A stretch of 7,848 nt of DNA from Rhodoferax sp. (GCA_016463455.1 JAEMRG010000090.1:1-7848), one strand, 5' to 3'. Counted from the stretch's first letter, positions 1 through 6,967 are shown. The notes: a model not told the origin generated them from the sequence alone. Program-made: numbers and translations.

Positions 1-1746
1 GCCGATGGCAGCGTCTTGCGTGACTTTGCGGCCTATGATTTTTTGCAGGGCACCGCGCCAGATACCGTCAACCCCAGCCTGTGGCGCCATGCGCAGCTCA
101 ATGCCAACATAGGCCTCTTCAAGGTGATGGACGGCGTTTACCAGTTGCGCGGTTTTGATATTGCCAACATCACGCTCATCGAAGGCAAGACCGGCTGGAT
201 CGTGGTCGATGCCCTGACTTCGCGCGAGTCAGCACAGGCGGCTATGGCCTTTGCCGAGCAGCACCTGGGCAAAAAGCCGGTCAGTGGTTTGGTGTTCACC
301 CACGCGCATGCCGACCACTTCGGCGGCGCGCTAGGTGTCTTGTCGCAGGAAGATGCAGCGCAGCGCAAAGTGCCCATCGTGGCCCCGGCGGGATTTATGG
401 AAGAGGCCACCAGCGAAAACGTACTCGTGGGCACCGCCATGGGCCGGCGCTCGGTGTACCAGTTTGGCCGCGACCTGCCGCGCAGCGCCAAAGGCAATGT
501 GGATACGGGTCTGGGCAAAGATGTGATCTACGGCAGCATTGGCATCTTGACGCCGACCTGGCTGATCTACCAGGCCAATCAGCCTATGCAAATCGATGGT
601 GTGGACTTTGTGTTTCACAACGTACCCAATGCCGAATGTCCTGCGGAGTTGAGCTTTTCGATCCCCTCCAAAAAGCTGTACGACGGCGCGGAAAACCTGT
701 CGCAAACCATGCATAACCTGTTGCCGATACGCGGCGCCAAAGTGCGTGATGCGTTGCGTTGGGCCACCTACATGGAGCAAGCCTTAGAGCAAACCCGGCA
801 GGCCGAGGTGTATATCGCTTCGCACCACTGGCCGATTTGGGGCAATGCCAATATCCAGCAGTTCATCACCATGCACCGTGATGTGTACAAATACACGCAC
901 GACCAAACCGTGCGCCTCATGAACGCCGGCTACACGCCTAATGAGATTGCCGACAAAGTGCAACTGCCCAAGTCCCTGGCCGACTTTATGGCGGTACGTG
1001 GCCACTATGGCGATTTGCGCCACAACGTCAAAGCGGTGTACCAGTATTACCTGGGCTTTTTCGACGGCAACCCGGCGCACCTGAACCCGCTGGCGCCCAC
1101 CGACATTGGAAAACGTTATGTGGATTTAGCCGGTGGTGCAGACAAAGCCATTGCCGCCGCGCAAAAGGCATTCGACCAAGGCGATATGCGCTGGGCGGCC
1201 GAGCTGCTCAACCATGTGGTGATGGCCGACGCCTCCAACAAAGCCGCCAAAGAACTATTGGCCAAAAGCTATGAACAAATGGGCTACAGCGCCGAGTCCG
1301 CCACTTGGCGCAATGCCTACCTAAGCGGCGCGCAAGAGCTGCGTAATGGCGCACCCGCCAAAGGGATGTCTAAGGCTGGCGCCATCGACCTGTTGCTGCA
1401 AACGCCGATGGAGCGCTTTTTAGAAGCCATGGCCGCCAGCCTGGACGGCCCTGCGGCTGAGGGTAAAAACTACCGCATCAACCTGGTGCTGAGCGATCAG
1501 AAAGAAAGCTATGCCTTGTGGATAGACAACGCGGTATTGCATTTCAAACGCGGCCAGCACCCAGAGGCCAATGCCACGCTGACATTGACCAAGCCCTTGT
1601 TCGTGAAAATCATTGCCGGTAGCGCAGGCATCCAGGACACTTTGCTCAGCGATGAGCTAAAGCTAAGTGGCAGCAAAGTGGACTTGGTGCGATTTTTCGG
1701 CTTGATAGAAAAAGCGCCGGGCAGTTTTGGCATCGTTTCACGCTAG
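1..1746 (+). CDS. Alkyl sulfatase, SdsA1-type metallo-beta-lactamase fold (5' end cut by window)
   Basis: Hydrolyses primary alkyl sulfate esters such as dodecyl sulfate to alcohol and sulfate. The frame is open from base 1, so the N-terminus, including any signal peptide, lies outside; 581 codons are seen against about 650 residues for the family. Counting from the first codon: metallo-beta-lactamase domain about 35-280, with the zinc motif HAHADH encoded at 301-318. Two further ligand glutamates are recognisable, the first in AECPAE and the second in GAEN (codon at 691), 19 residues apart as in Pseudomonas SdsA1 (Glu280/Glu299). A histidine in SHHWPIWG (codon at 826) falls 45 residues after the second, as His344 does. 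An alkylsulfatase dimerisation domain follows (about 285-430, with RGHYGDLRHN and YYLGFFDGNP), then an SCP2-like C-terminal domain (about 450-580) thought to bind the hydrophobic tail. The family assignment is firm; the natural substrate is inferred. Confidence 0.93.
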   Translation, partial: ADGSVLRDFAAYDFLQGTAPDTVNPSLWRHAQLNANIGLFKVMDGVYQLRGFDIANITLIEGKTGWIVVDALTSRESAQAAMAFAEQHLGKKPVSGLVFTHAHADHFGGALGVLSQEDAAQRKVPIVAPAGFMEEATSENVLVGTAMGRRSVYQFGRDLPRSAKGNVDTGLGKDVIYGSIGILTPTWLIYQANQPMQIDGVDFVFHNVPNAECPAELSFSIPSKKLYDGAENLSQTMHNLLPIRGAKVRDALRWATYMEQALEQTRQAEVYIASHHWPIWGNANIQQFITMHRDVYKYTHDQTVRLMNAGYTPNEIADKVQLPKSLADFMAVRGHYGDLRHNVKAVYQYYLGFFDGNPAHLNPLAPTDIGKRYVDLAGGADKAIAAAQKAFDQGDMRWAAELLNHVVMADASNKAAKELLAKSYEQMGYSAESATWRNAYLSGAQELRNGAPAKGMSKAGAIDLLLQTPMERFLEAMAASLDGPAAEGKNYRINLVLSDQKESYALWIDNAVLHFKRGQHPEANATLTLTKPLFVKIIAGSAGIQDTLLSDELKLSGSKVDLVRFFGLIEKAPGSFGIVSR

Positions 1747-1759
1747 CCAGAACGTACGC

Positions 1760-2842
1760 ATGCCGCTGGTCCTGTACGGCTCGACGATTTCTTACTTTAC
1801 GGGCAAGCTCGAAGCGGCACTGCGCTACAAAGAAATTGACTATCGCTTAGAGCCTATGCGCTCGCAAGCGCAGCGAGGGCTGATTCCCCAAGCCACCGGC
1901 GTTTTTCAAATGCCCGCTTTTCAGTTGGAGGATGGGCGCTGGCTGACGGATTCGACGCTGATCCTGCAGTGGCTGGACCAGGCTTATCCGGCCTACCCGC
2001 TGCTGCCGCAAGACCCGGTGTTGCGCTTTGTTAGCTTGTTGCTGGAGGACTACGCGGATGAATGGTTGTGGCGCCCCGCCATGCATTACCGTTGGCACTA
2101 TGCGCCCGATGCCGCGCGCCTAAGCCGCCACATCAGCCAAGAGTTGCTCTCGGACATGCCTGGCCCACTGTGGCTGAAACAATTTTTTGTGCGCCGCCGC
2201 CAGCGGCGTTTGTTTACCGCGGGCGACGGCGTTAGCGCACACACGCAAGCGCATGTCGAAGGCATTTACCTGGGCACGCTGACAGCCTTGGAAGCCATGT
2301 TTGCCAACCGGTCTTTCATGCTGGGTGCGCGGCCCAGTTTGGTGGACATCGGCTTCTTCGGGCCTATGTTCCGCCACTTCAGCCAGGACCCGACGGCCGC
2401 TGCGCTCATGCAAGAGCGCGCCCCGCATACCCAAGCCTGGGTGGACCGCATGTGGGCCAGTCGCGGCAGCCAAATGCAAGGCGACTGGGTGCGAGTTTTA
2501 CCGCAAGACTTTGCACCGCTGCTGCGCGAGGTGGGGCAGGCCTATATGCCCTATCTACTTGCTAACGCGCAAGCCGTGGCCCAAGGCCACAAGCGTTTTA
2601 ATGTCACCATCCAAGGCTGCGCCTACCAACAAGTGCGCACCTCGCGCTACCGCTTGCTGTGCCTGGAAATGCTGCAACACCACTTTGCAGCGCTGAGCGC
2701 GTTGCAGCGCGTGGAATTGGATGCAATTTTTGCTGGCAGCGGCATCAGCCCTGCCTTGCGTGCCCAGTTACCCGCGCGCAGCGGTGTGGATGTCGTGACC
2801 CATTCGGCCTTCTCGCCGGGCTTAGCTATGCTGGGTTTATAA
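1760..2842 (+). CDS. Glutathione S-transferase family protein with long C-terminal extension
   Basis: A 360-residue cytosolic GST-fold protein of unknown substrate. Residues 1-80 form the thioredoxin-like domain: it opens with MPLVLYGSTISYFTGK, has the cis-proline in QMPAF (Pro52) and the glutathione-contacting acidic-Ser pair in TDSTLI (Asp64-Ser65). Residues about 85-235 are the helical GST C-terminal domain, with the characteristic N-capping motif SLVDIGFFGP near 193-202. About 120 further residues follow, so it is much longer than a typical 200-230 residue GST; I do not recognise a domain in that tail. The ATG at 1760 is preferred because it begins right at the GST fold and lies 13 bases after the alkylsulfatase stop; a TTG at 1727 would add 11 residues and overlap that gene. 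No strong Shine-Dalgarno is visible, which fits translational coupling. Probably co-transcribed with the alkylsulfatase. No clear catalytic Ser/Cys is assigned. Confidence 0.85.
   Translation: MPLVLYGSTISYFTGKLEAALRYKEIDYRLEPMRSQAQRGLIPQATGVFQMPAFQLEDGRWLTDSTLILQWLDQAYPAYPLLPQDPVLRFVSLLLEDYADEWLWRPAMHYRWHYAPDAARLSRHISQELLSDMPGPLWLKQFFVRRRQRRLFTAGDGVSAHTQAHVEGIYLGTLTALEAMFANRSFMLGARPSLVDIGFFGPMFRHFSQDPTAAALMQERAPHTQAWVDRMWASRGSQMQGDWVRVLPQDFAPLLREVGQAYMPYLLANAQAVAQGHKRFNVTIQGCAYQQVRTSRYRLLCLEMLQHHFAALSALQRVELDAIFAGSGISPALRAQLPARSGVDVVTHSAFSPGLAMLGL
2837..2842. other. Palindromic overlap of two convergent stop codons
   Basis: The six bases TTATAA are their own reverse complement. The plus strand reads TAA (2840-2842) as the stop of the GST-like gene, and the minus strand reads TAA (2839-2837) as the stop of xth. 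The genes therefore overlap by exactly six bases and no separate intergenic terminator exists between them. This is read directly from the sequence. Confidence 0.95.
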
Positions 2843-3628
2843 GCCCCAGTCGTAGCCAATACTGATAGGCGCGTGGTCCGAAAACCGCGTGTCTTTGTAG
2901 ATGGAGTGGGTGCGTGCGCCTGCTGCCAAAGCGGACGTGGCCAGGTGGTAATCTAAACGCCAGCCCACGTTTTTGGCGTAGGCCTGGCCCCGGTTGCTCC
3001 ACCAGGTGTAGGCTGCATCGGTGGCGCTGGGTTCGAGTTGGCGATAGACATCGACCAGGCCGCCCTCGCCGAGCAAGCGCGTCATCCAGGCGCGCTCTTC
3101 GGGCAGAAAACCAGAGTTCTTGCGGTTGCCTTTCCAGTTTTTCAAATCGATTTCCTGGTGCGCAATATTGATGTCGCCGCACAGCACGAACTCGCGGGTG
3201 CGCTTGAGTTTTTGCAGGTGCGGGTACATACCGTCCAGAAAACGGTATTTGGCCGCTTGCCGTTCTTCGCCCGAGGAGCCGCTGGGGAAATAGCAGCTGA
3301 TGATGGACAGCTTGCGCTTAAGGGTATCAAAGCGCAGTTCCACGTAGCGGCCCTCGGCGTCAAACTCTGCCGAGCCATAGCCCACCCGCACATCGCTGGG
3401 GATGTGGCGGGTGTAAATGCCCACGCCCGAGTAGCCCTTTTTCTCTGCAAAGTGAAAGTGCCCGGCCATACCGGCCAGGGTATCCAACTGCCCCGCCACA
3501 TCGGCGGCCTGGGCTTTCACTTCCTGCACGCACAGACAGTCCGCTTGCAAGCTGTGCAGCCAATCTTGCAGCCCTTTGCTGCTGGCCGAGCGTATGCCGT
3601 TGAGGTTCAGGCTGGTGAGTGTGAACAA
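2837..3628 (-). CDS. xth: Exodeoxyribonuclease III / AP endonuclease, Crc-like subgroup
   Basis: Mg-dependent DNA repair nuclease of the endonuclease/exonuclease/phosphatase fold, expected to cut at abasic sites and degrade 3' ends in the cytoplasm; 263 residues against 268 for E. coli XthA. Active-site residues are all visible: Asn8 in LNLNG, Glu36 in VQEVKA, Tyr113 in CYFPSG, Asp152 and Asn154 in GDINIAH, Asp226 in GWRLDYH and the Asp251-His252 pair in FSDHAP. The start is TTG; no ATG lies upstream in frame nearby, and a GGGAG Shine-Dalgarno (3639-3635) sits six bases before it, so TTG is well supported. The gene is 111 bases downstream of choV on the same strand and could receive read-through. 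Signatures such as AHQEIDLKNW, FLPEERAW and the YDW near the C-terminus recall Pseudomonas Crc (from memory), but Crc lacks the catalytic residues present here. Confidence 0.94.
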   Translation of the reverse strand: MFTLTSLNLNGIRSASSKGLQDWLHSLQADCLCVQEVKAQAADVAGQLDTLAGMAGHFHFAEKKGYSGVGIYTRHIPSDVRVGYGSAEFDAEGRYVELRFDTLKRKLSIISCYFPSGSSGEERQAAKYRFLDGMYPHLQKLKRTREFVLCGDINIAHQEIDLKNWKGNRKNSGFLPEERAWMTRLLGEGGLVDVYRQLEPSATDAAYTWWSNRGQAYAKNVGWRLDYHLATSALAAGARTHSIYKDTRFSDHAPISIGYDWGL

Positions 3629-3634
3629 GCGGGG

Positions 3635-3639
3635 CTCCC
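3635..3639 (-). promoter_or_regulatory. Shine-Dalgarno deciding the TTG start of xth
   Basis: On the minus strand GGGAG is followed by the six-base spacer CCCCGC and then TTG at 3628-3626. Position and spacing are good, and the resulting N-terminus aligns with the first beta strand of the ExoIII fold. Confidence 0.7.
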
Positions 3640-3739
3640 GTGGGCTGTATGAAAGCGTGGAAGATAACCTATCGCTAAAGCACGGTCCCAGCCAGTCTGG
3701 GCATCATCAAGCTATAGCCCTCGCATAGCATGAAGCGCC
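3640..3739 (-). other. choV-xth intergenic gap with two short hairpins
   Basis: This gap separates the choV stop from the xth ribosome-binding site. Two small inverted repeats are visible: GCTAT (3711-3715) with ATAGC (3725-3729), nine-base loop, and CCCAG (3687-3691) with CTGGG (3697-3701), five-base loop. The first arm is also part of the eight-base palindrome GCTATAGC (3711-3718). Neither hairpin is followed by a T-run on the minus strand, so an intrinsic terminator is not supported. No convincing sigma-70 promoter for xth is seen. The region could hold a weak or Rho-dependent stop, or simply be a read-through linker. Confidence 0.3.
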
Positions 3740-4972
3740 TCAGCCCCGCGTAGTCTGCAACATGCCCTGGTAGATTTCCTCATCACCCACCACGCCGACA
3801 AAGCGGCCGGCTTCGCACAGCAGCACCGGGCGGCCGGTGGCGTGGCGGATATGGATGATGTGTTCGAGCAGCATGTCTGGGCTGGCCATGGCGATGTTGC
3901 GTCCGTCCAGGCCTGCTTGTACGATGTCCATCTGCGGCTGGTAGGCCAGCAGTTGGCCGGGACGGCCTTCGATGTCTGCGCGTTCGGGTTGCCCGGCTGC
4001 GTCCAGTTGCAGCCAGTGGTGGCCAGTCCAGTCCAGTTGCACGCGCAGGCCTTCGTGCTTGAGTTTTTCTAGGGGCGTCATGAGTGAGCGCCCGCGCAGC
4101 ACCTTGATGGGGTTCATATGCGCCACAAAGTCGCGCACATAAGCGTTGGCCGGATTCAGCACCACTTGCTCGGGCTCGCCCGATTGCACAATGCGCCCGC
4201 CTTCCATGATGGTGATGTGGTTGCCCAGCTTGATGGCTTCATCCAGGTCATGGCTGACAAAGACGATGGTTTTTTTGAGTTGCTTTTGCAGTTGTAAAAG
4301 CTCTTGCTGCAAGTGCTCGCGAATCAAGGGGTCGAGCGCAGAAAAAGGTTCGTCCATCAGCAAAATATCTGCGTCCGTGGCAAAGGCTCGTGCCAGGCCA
4401 ACGCGCTGCTGCATGCCACCTGAAAGTTGGTGCGCGTATTTCTTGCCCCATTGCGCCAGGCCCACCAGTTCCAGCTTTTGGGCAACGACCTTGTCGCGCT
4501 GCGCTTTGGGCATGCCGCTTAGTTCCAGGCCCAGGCCGACGTTTTCGGCTACGGTGCGCCAGGGCAGTAGCGCGAACTGCTGGAACACCATGGCTACCCG
4601 CGTGGTGCGCAGGCGGCGCAAGGTGGCGCTGTCGCAGCGCGTCAGGTCCACATAGCCGCTGGGGCCTGCCTGCGTGTCGCGTATCAGCACGGCGCCCCGG
4701 TTGGCTTGGTTCAGGCCGTTGAGGCAGCGCAGCAGCGTAGATTTGCCCGAACCAGACAAGCCCATGAGCACTGATATTTCGCCTTCTGCGATTTGCAAAT
4801 TGCAATCGGCTGCGCCCAGCACCGCGCCGGTGGCGTCCAAAATTTCCTGCCGGGTTTTGCCGGCGTCTAGCAGCGCCAAGGCTTGCGCGCTGTGTTTGCC
4901 AAAGACCACGTCTACATGGCGGAACTCGGCCATGGGGGCGGGTCTGGTCTGTGGGCTCGGTCCTTCACTCAT
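3740..4972 (-). CDS. choV: Choline ABC transporter, ATP-binding protein
   Basis: ATPase subunit on the inner face of the membrane that powers choline import through ChoW; 410 residues. Visible motifs: Walker A GLSGSGKST (71-79), Q-loop in FQQFALLPW (130-138), signature LSGGMQQR (183-190), Walker B ILLMDEP (203-209), D-loop SALD (211-214) and switch histidine His241 in VSHDLDEA. The segment before Walker A carries the quaternary-amine subfamily pattern (ALLDAGKTRQEIL). The C-terminal part, about 300-410, is a regulatory region whose end (HATGRPVLLCEAGRFVGVV) resembles half of a CBS domain. The start ATG overlaps the end of choW by eight bases (ATGAGTGA), implying coupled translation; there is no independent Shine-Dalgarno. 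Met14 (codon at 4933-4931) is an alternative start, nearer to the N-terminus of known ChoV proteins. A glycine betaine/proline (ProV) role is the main alternative, disfavoured by the ChoX ligand residues. Confidence 0.92.
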   Translation of the reverse strand: MSEGPSPQTRPAPMAEFRHVDVVFGKHSAQALALLDAGKTRQEILDATGAVLGAADCNLQIAEGEISVLMGLSGSGKSTLLRCLNGLNQANRGAVLIRDTQAGPSGYVDLTRCDSATLRRLRTTRVAMVFQQFALLPWRTVAENVGLGLELSGMPKAQRDKVVAQKLELVGLAQWGKKYAHQLSGGMQQRVGLARAFATDADILLMDEPFSALDPLIREHLQQELLQLQKQLKKTIVFVSHDLDEAIKLGNHITIMEGGRIVQSGEPEQVVLNPANAYVRDFVAHMNPIKVLRGRSLMTPLEKLKHEGLRVQLDWTGHHWLQLDAAGQPERADIEGRPGQLLAYQPQMDIVQAGLDGRNIAMASPDMLLEHIIHIRHATGRPVLLCEAGRFVGVVGDEEIYQGMLQTTRG

Positions 4973-5825
4973 GGCTGCGGGTTTTGCACAAACGGTCGAG
5001 CACGATGGCCACGATCACAATTGCTAGCCCGGCCTCAAAGCCGTCGGCAATGTTGACCGAGTTGAGCGCGCGCACCACCGGCTTGCCCAGGCCGTCAGCG
5101 CCCACTAGCGCGGCGATCACCACCATCGACAGGCTGAGCATGATGCACTGCGTGATGCCGGCCATGATGTTGGGCAGGGCCGAAGGAATCTCCACCTTGA
5201 GCAGCAACTGCCAGCGCGTGGCACCAAAGGCCTGGCCTGCTTCAATCAGCGGGCGCGGCACCGAGGCAATGCCCAGCGTGGTCAGGCGAATGGGCGCCGG
5301 TAGGGCGAAGATGACGGTGGAGATAAGCCCCGGCACCACGCCCAGCCCAAAGAGGATGAGCGTGGGGATCAGGTACACAAACGTAGGGACCGTCTGCATC
5401 AAGTCCAGCAGCGGGCGCAATGCCGCTTCTAGCCAAGGCCGGTGCGCTGCCGCGATGCCGATGGGCACGCCGATGAGCACACAGCTGAGTGTGGCAAACA
5501 AGACCAGGGACAGCGTCTCCATGGTCTCGGTCCAGTAGCCCATATTGATGATCAAGAGCAGCGCCGCCCCCACAAATACCGCCAGCTTGACCGAACGTTG
5601 CAGCGCCCAGGCCAGTGCGGTGAGCAGCGCCACTATGATGAGCGGTTGCACCCACAAGAGCACCCCGGTAAAGCCCAGCACCAAGGCGCTGAGGTTTTCG
5701 GATACCGCGTCAAACAACCAAGGTGCGCTTTGGGTGATGCGCTCGACTCCCGCCGCGATGGATTCGCCCAGCGGGAGCTTGTTGTCGGTGAGCCACGCAA
5801 GCGCGGCTTCCAGACCGGTCGCCAT
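4965..5825 (-). CDS. choW: Choline ABC transporter, permease
   Basis: Inner-membrane channel of the choline importer, 286 residues. A soluble N-terminal stretch (1-43) precedes hydrophobic segments at roughly 44-76, 80-95, 104-126, 147-163, 165-180, 225-242 and 264-279, typical of the ProW/OpuAB/ChoW family. The coupling helix that docks onto the ATPase is the EAA-type loop at about 195-223 (EAGQAFGATRWQLLLKVEIP, then the conserved glycine near 223). The ATG at 5825 lies four bases after the choX stop, and the gene ends inside the choV start, so all three are evidently one operon and translated in a coupled way. GYWTETMETLSLVLFA (96-111) is the usual start of the binding-protein-dependent transport domain in this family. 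The family is certain; choline rather than betaine comes from its partners. Confidence 0.92.
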   Translation of the reverse strand: MATGLEAALAWLTDNKLPLGESIAAGVERITQSAPWLFDAVSENLSALVLGFTGVLLWVQPLIIVALLTALAWALQRSVKLAVFVGAALLLIINMGYWTETMETLSLVLFATLSCVLIGVPIGIAAAHRPWLEAALRPLLDLMQTVPTFVYLIPTLILFGLGVVPGLISTVIFALPAPIRLTTLGIASVPRPLIEAGQAFGATRWQLLLKVEIPSALPNIMAGITQCIMLSLSMVVIAALVGADGLGKPVVRALNSVNIADGFEAGLAIVIVAIVLDRLCKTRSHE

Positions 5826-5829
5826 CAGC

Positions 5830-6786
5830 TTACTTGATGATCATCGCCGGTGTGACTTCTTTGTCGTCAAAGGTTTTGACGCCAGCGAGCCAGTTGCCCC
5901 AGGTGGACGCGTTTCCTTTGAGCCAGGCTTGGGCAGCGGCTTCGGGCTTCATTTTTTTGTCCAGGATGGAGGACATGATTTCGTTTTCTGCTTCCAGGCT
6001 GAACTTGGTGTTTTTCAGCAGCTTGCCCACATTGGCACATTCGGTGGAATAGCCTTTGCGCGTGTTGGTATAGACCGTGGCGCCGCCGAAGTTGGGGCCG
6101 AAGAAGTCGTCACCACCGGCCAAATAGGTCATTTTGATTTTGCTGTTCATGGGGTGTGGCGCCCAGCCTAAAAACACAATCCACTCCTTCTTAGGTACGG
6201 CGCGCACGACTTGCGAGACCATGCCCGCTTCGCTGGACTCCACAATCTTGAAGCCGCCCAGGCCGAAGGCGTTTTTCTTAATCATGTCCAAAATCAGCCG
6301 ATTACCGTCATTACCCGGCTCGATGCCGTAAATCTTCTTGCTGAACTTGTCGGCGTTCTTGGCGAGATCGGCAAAGGTTTTGACACCGGCTTCGGCCACA
6401 TAGTCAGGCACTGCCAAGGTGTACTTCGCACCTTCTAGGTTGGCGCCCAGGGTTTCGACCGAGCCATCCGCCGCGTAGGGCTTGATATCGGCTTCCATGG
6501 ACGGCATCCAATTGCCCAAAAACACATCAATCTTTTTTGCCTTCAGGCTGCTATAGGTCACCGGCACCGAGAGCACCTGCGCCGAGGGCTTGTAGCCAAT
6601 ACCCTTCAGGATTTCGGACATCACGGCCGTAGTGGCGGTGATGTCGGTCCAGCCCACGTCGGCAAACCGCACGGCTTTGCAGGATGCGGGCTCGGCCGCT
6701 TGCGCCTGGCCCAGCAGCGAAAAAGACGTGGCCAGCGCAGCAGCGGCCAAGGCAAAGGGTCGGGTAAACAGGGAAGTGCGTGGCAT
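5830..6786 (-). CDS. choX: Choline ABC transporter, periplasmic substrate-binding protein
   Basis: Periplasmic receptor that captures choline and hands it to ChoW-ChoV; 318 residues, OpuAC-like fold. A Sec signal peptide is clear: basic start (MPRTSLFTRP), hydrophobic core to about residue 25, and a cleavage site after AQA or AQAA near 30-31. The ligand residues known from S. meliloti ChoX (Trp43, Asp45, Trp90, Tyr119, Asn156, Trp205, recalled from memory) are all matched at a constant offset of three: Trp46, Asp48, Trp93, Tyr122, Asn159 and Trp208. This argues for choline as the main ligand, with betaine bound weakly if at all. The mature protein has only two cysteines, Cys36 and Cys250, which could pair. 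It is the first gene of the operon, with ATG at 6786 and GGAG six bases upstream. No lipobox is present, so it is a free periplasmic protein. Confidence 0.94.
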   Translation of the reverse strand: MPRTSLFTRPFALAAAALATSFSLLGQAQAAEPASCKAVRFADVGWTDITATTAVMSEILKGIGYKPSAQVLSVPVTYSSLKAKKIDVFLGNWMPSMEADIKPYAADGSVETLGANLEGAKYTLAVPDYVAEAGVKTFADLAKNADKFSKKIYGIEPGNDGNRLILDMIKKNAFGLGGFKIVESSEAGMVSQVVRAVPKKEWIVFLGWAPHPMNSKIKMTYLAGGDDFFGPNFGGATVYTNTRKGYSTECANVGKLLKNTKFSLEAENEIMSSILDKKMKPEAAAQAWLKGNASTWGNWLAGVKTFDDKEVTPAMIIK

Positions 6787-6792
6787 ACGGGT

Positions 6793-6796
6793 CTCC
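6793..6796 (-). promoter_or_regulatory. Shine-Dalgarno of choX
   Basis: GGAG (minus strand 6796-6793, within CTGGAGAC) precedes the choX ATG by six bases. It is the only strong ribosome-binding site in the three-gene operon, consistent with the later genes being translated by coupling. Confidence 0.75.
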
Positions 6797-6967
6797 AGAT
6801 AATTATTCGGTTACGGACGTTCTCTTGCACGCGCACCCGCAGACCGGGCGGCCAAAGCACAAGAAATTTCATGGTACACCGACCGCGCGCCAAAAGTCTC
6901 CCACCTGCGCAAATTTGCCGCCGCCGGGACATTGCCCGCCGCTCAATACAATGCGCCGGCCCCCTTT
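6797..6967. promoter_or_regulatory. Divergent intergenic region between choX and pyrE
   Basis: The 192 bases between the two start codons (6787-6978) must hold promoters for both directions. For pyrE, TACAAT at 6947-6952 matches the -10 consensus at five of six bases and would start transcription near 6959, leaving a leader of about 20 bases; no good -35 lies 16-18 bases upstream. For choX an AT-rich stretch (6801-6807) resembles a -10 but is too close to the ribosome-binding site to be the sole promoter. No BetI-like operator or long hairpin is seen, and there is no sign of a pyrimidine attenuator before pyrE. Confidence 0.4.

Noticed and set aside
1..1746. Metallo-beta-lactamase (antibiotic resistance) as the function of the first gene
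   Set aside because: The HxHxDH motif is shared by the superfamily, but the alkylsulfatase dimerisation domain, the AEC/GAEN glutamates and the SCP2-like tail define an alkylsulfatase.
2837..3628. Calling this gene crc because of its overall similarity and pyrE neighbourhood
   Set aside because: All nuclease catalytic residues are intact, whereas true Crc has lost them; exodeoxyribonuclease III is the safer function.
3038..3652. A 204-codon open frame on the plus strand opposite xth
   Set aside because: It lies antisense to a gene with a complete, recognisable active site. Long antisense frames are expected in GC-rich DNA, and its product has no family features.
4951..5538. A 195-codon plus-strand open frame opposite choW
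   Set aside because: It is antisense to a clear membrane protein. Its Ser/Thr/Pro-rich composition is what the complement of hydrophobic codons yields.
6802..6830. A sigma-70-like promoter for choX: AATAAT (6807-6802) with GTGCAA (6830-6825) 17 bases upstream
   Set aside because: The -35 matches only three of six bases, and the predicted start would fall within the choX Shine-Dalgarno, leaving a non-functional leader of about nine bases.
6841..6870. A possible sigma-54 promoter upstream of choX on the minus strand (TGGCCGC followed by TCTGC)
   Set aside because: The GG-to-GC distance is off by one base and the flanking consensus is poor.
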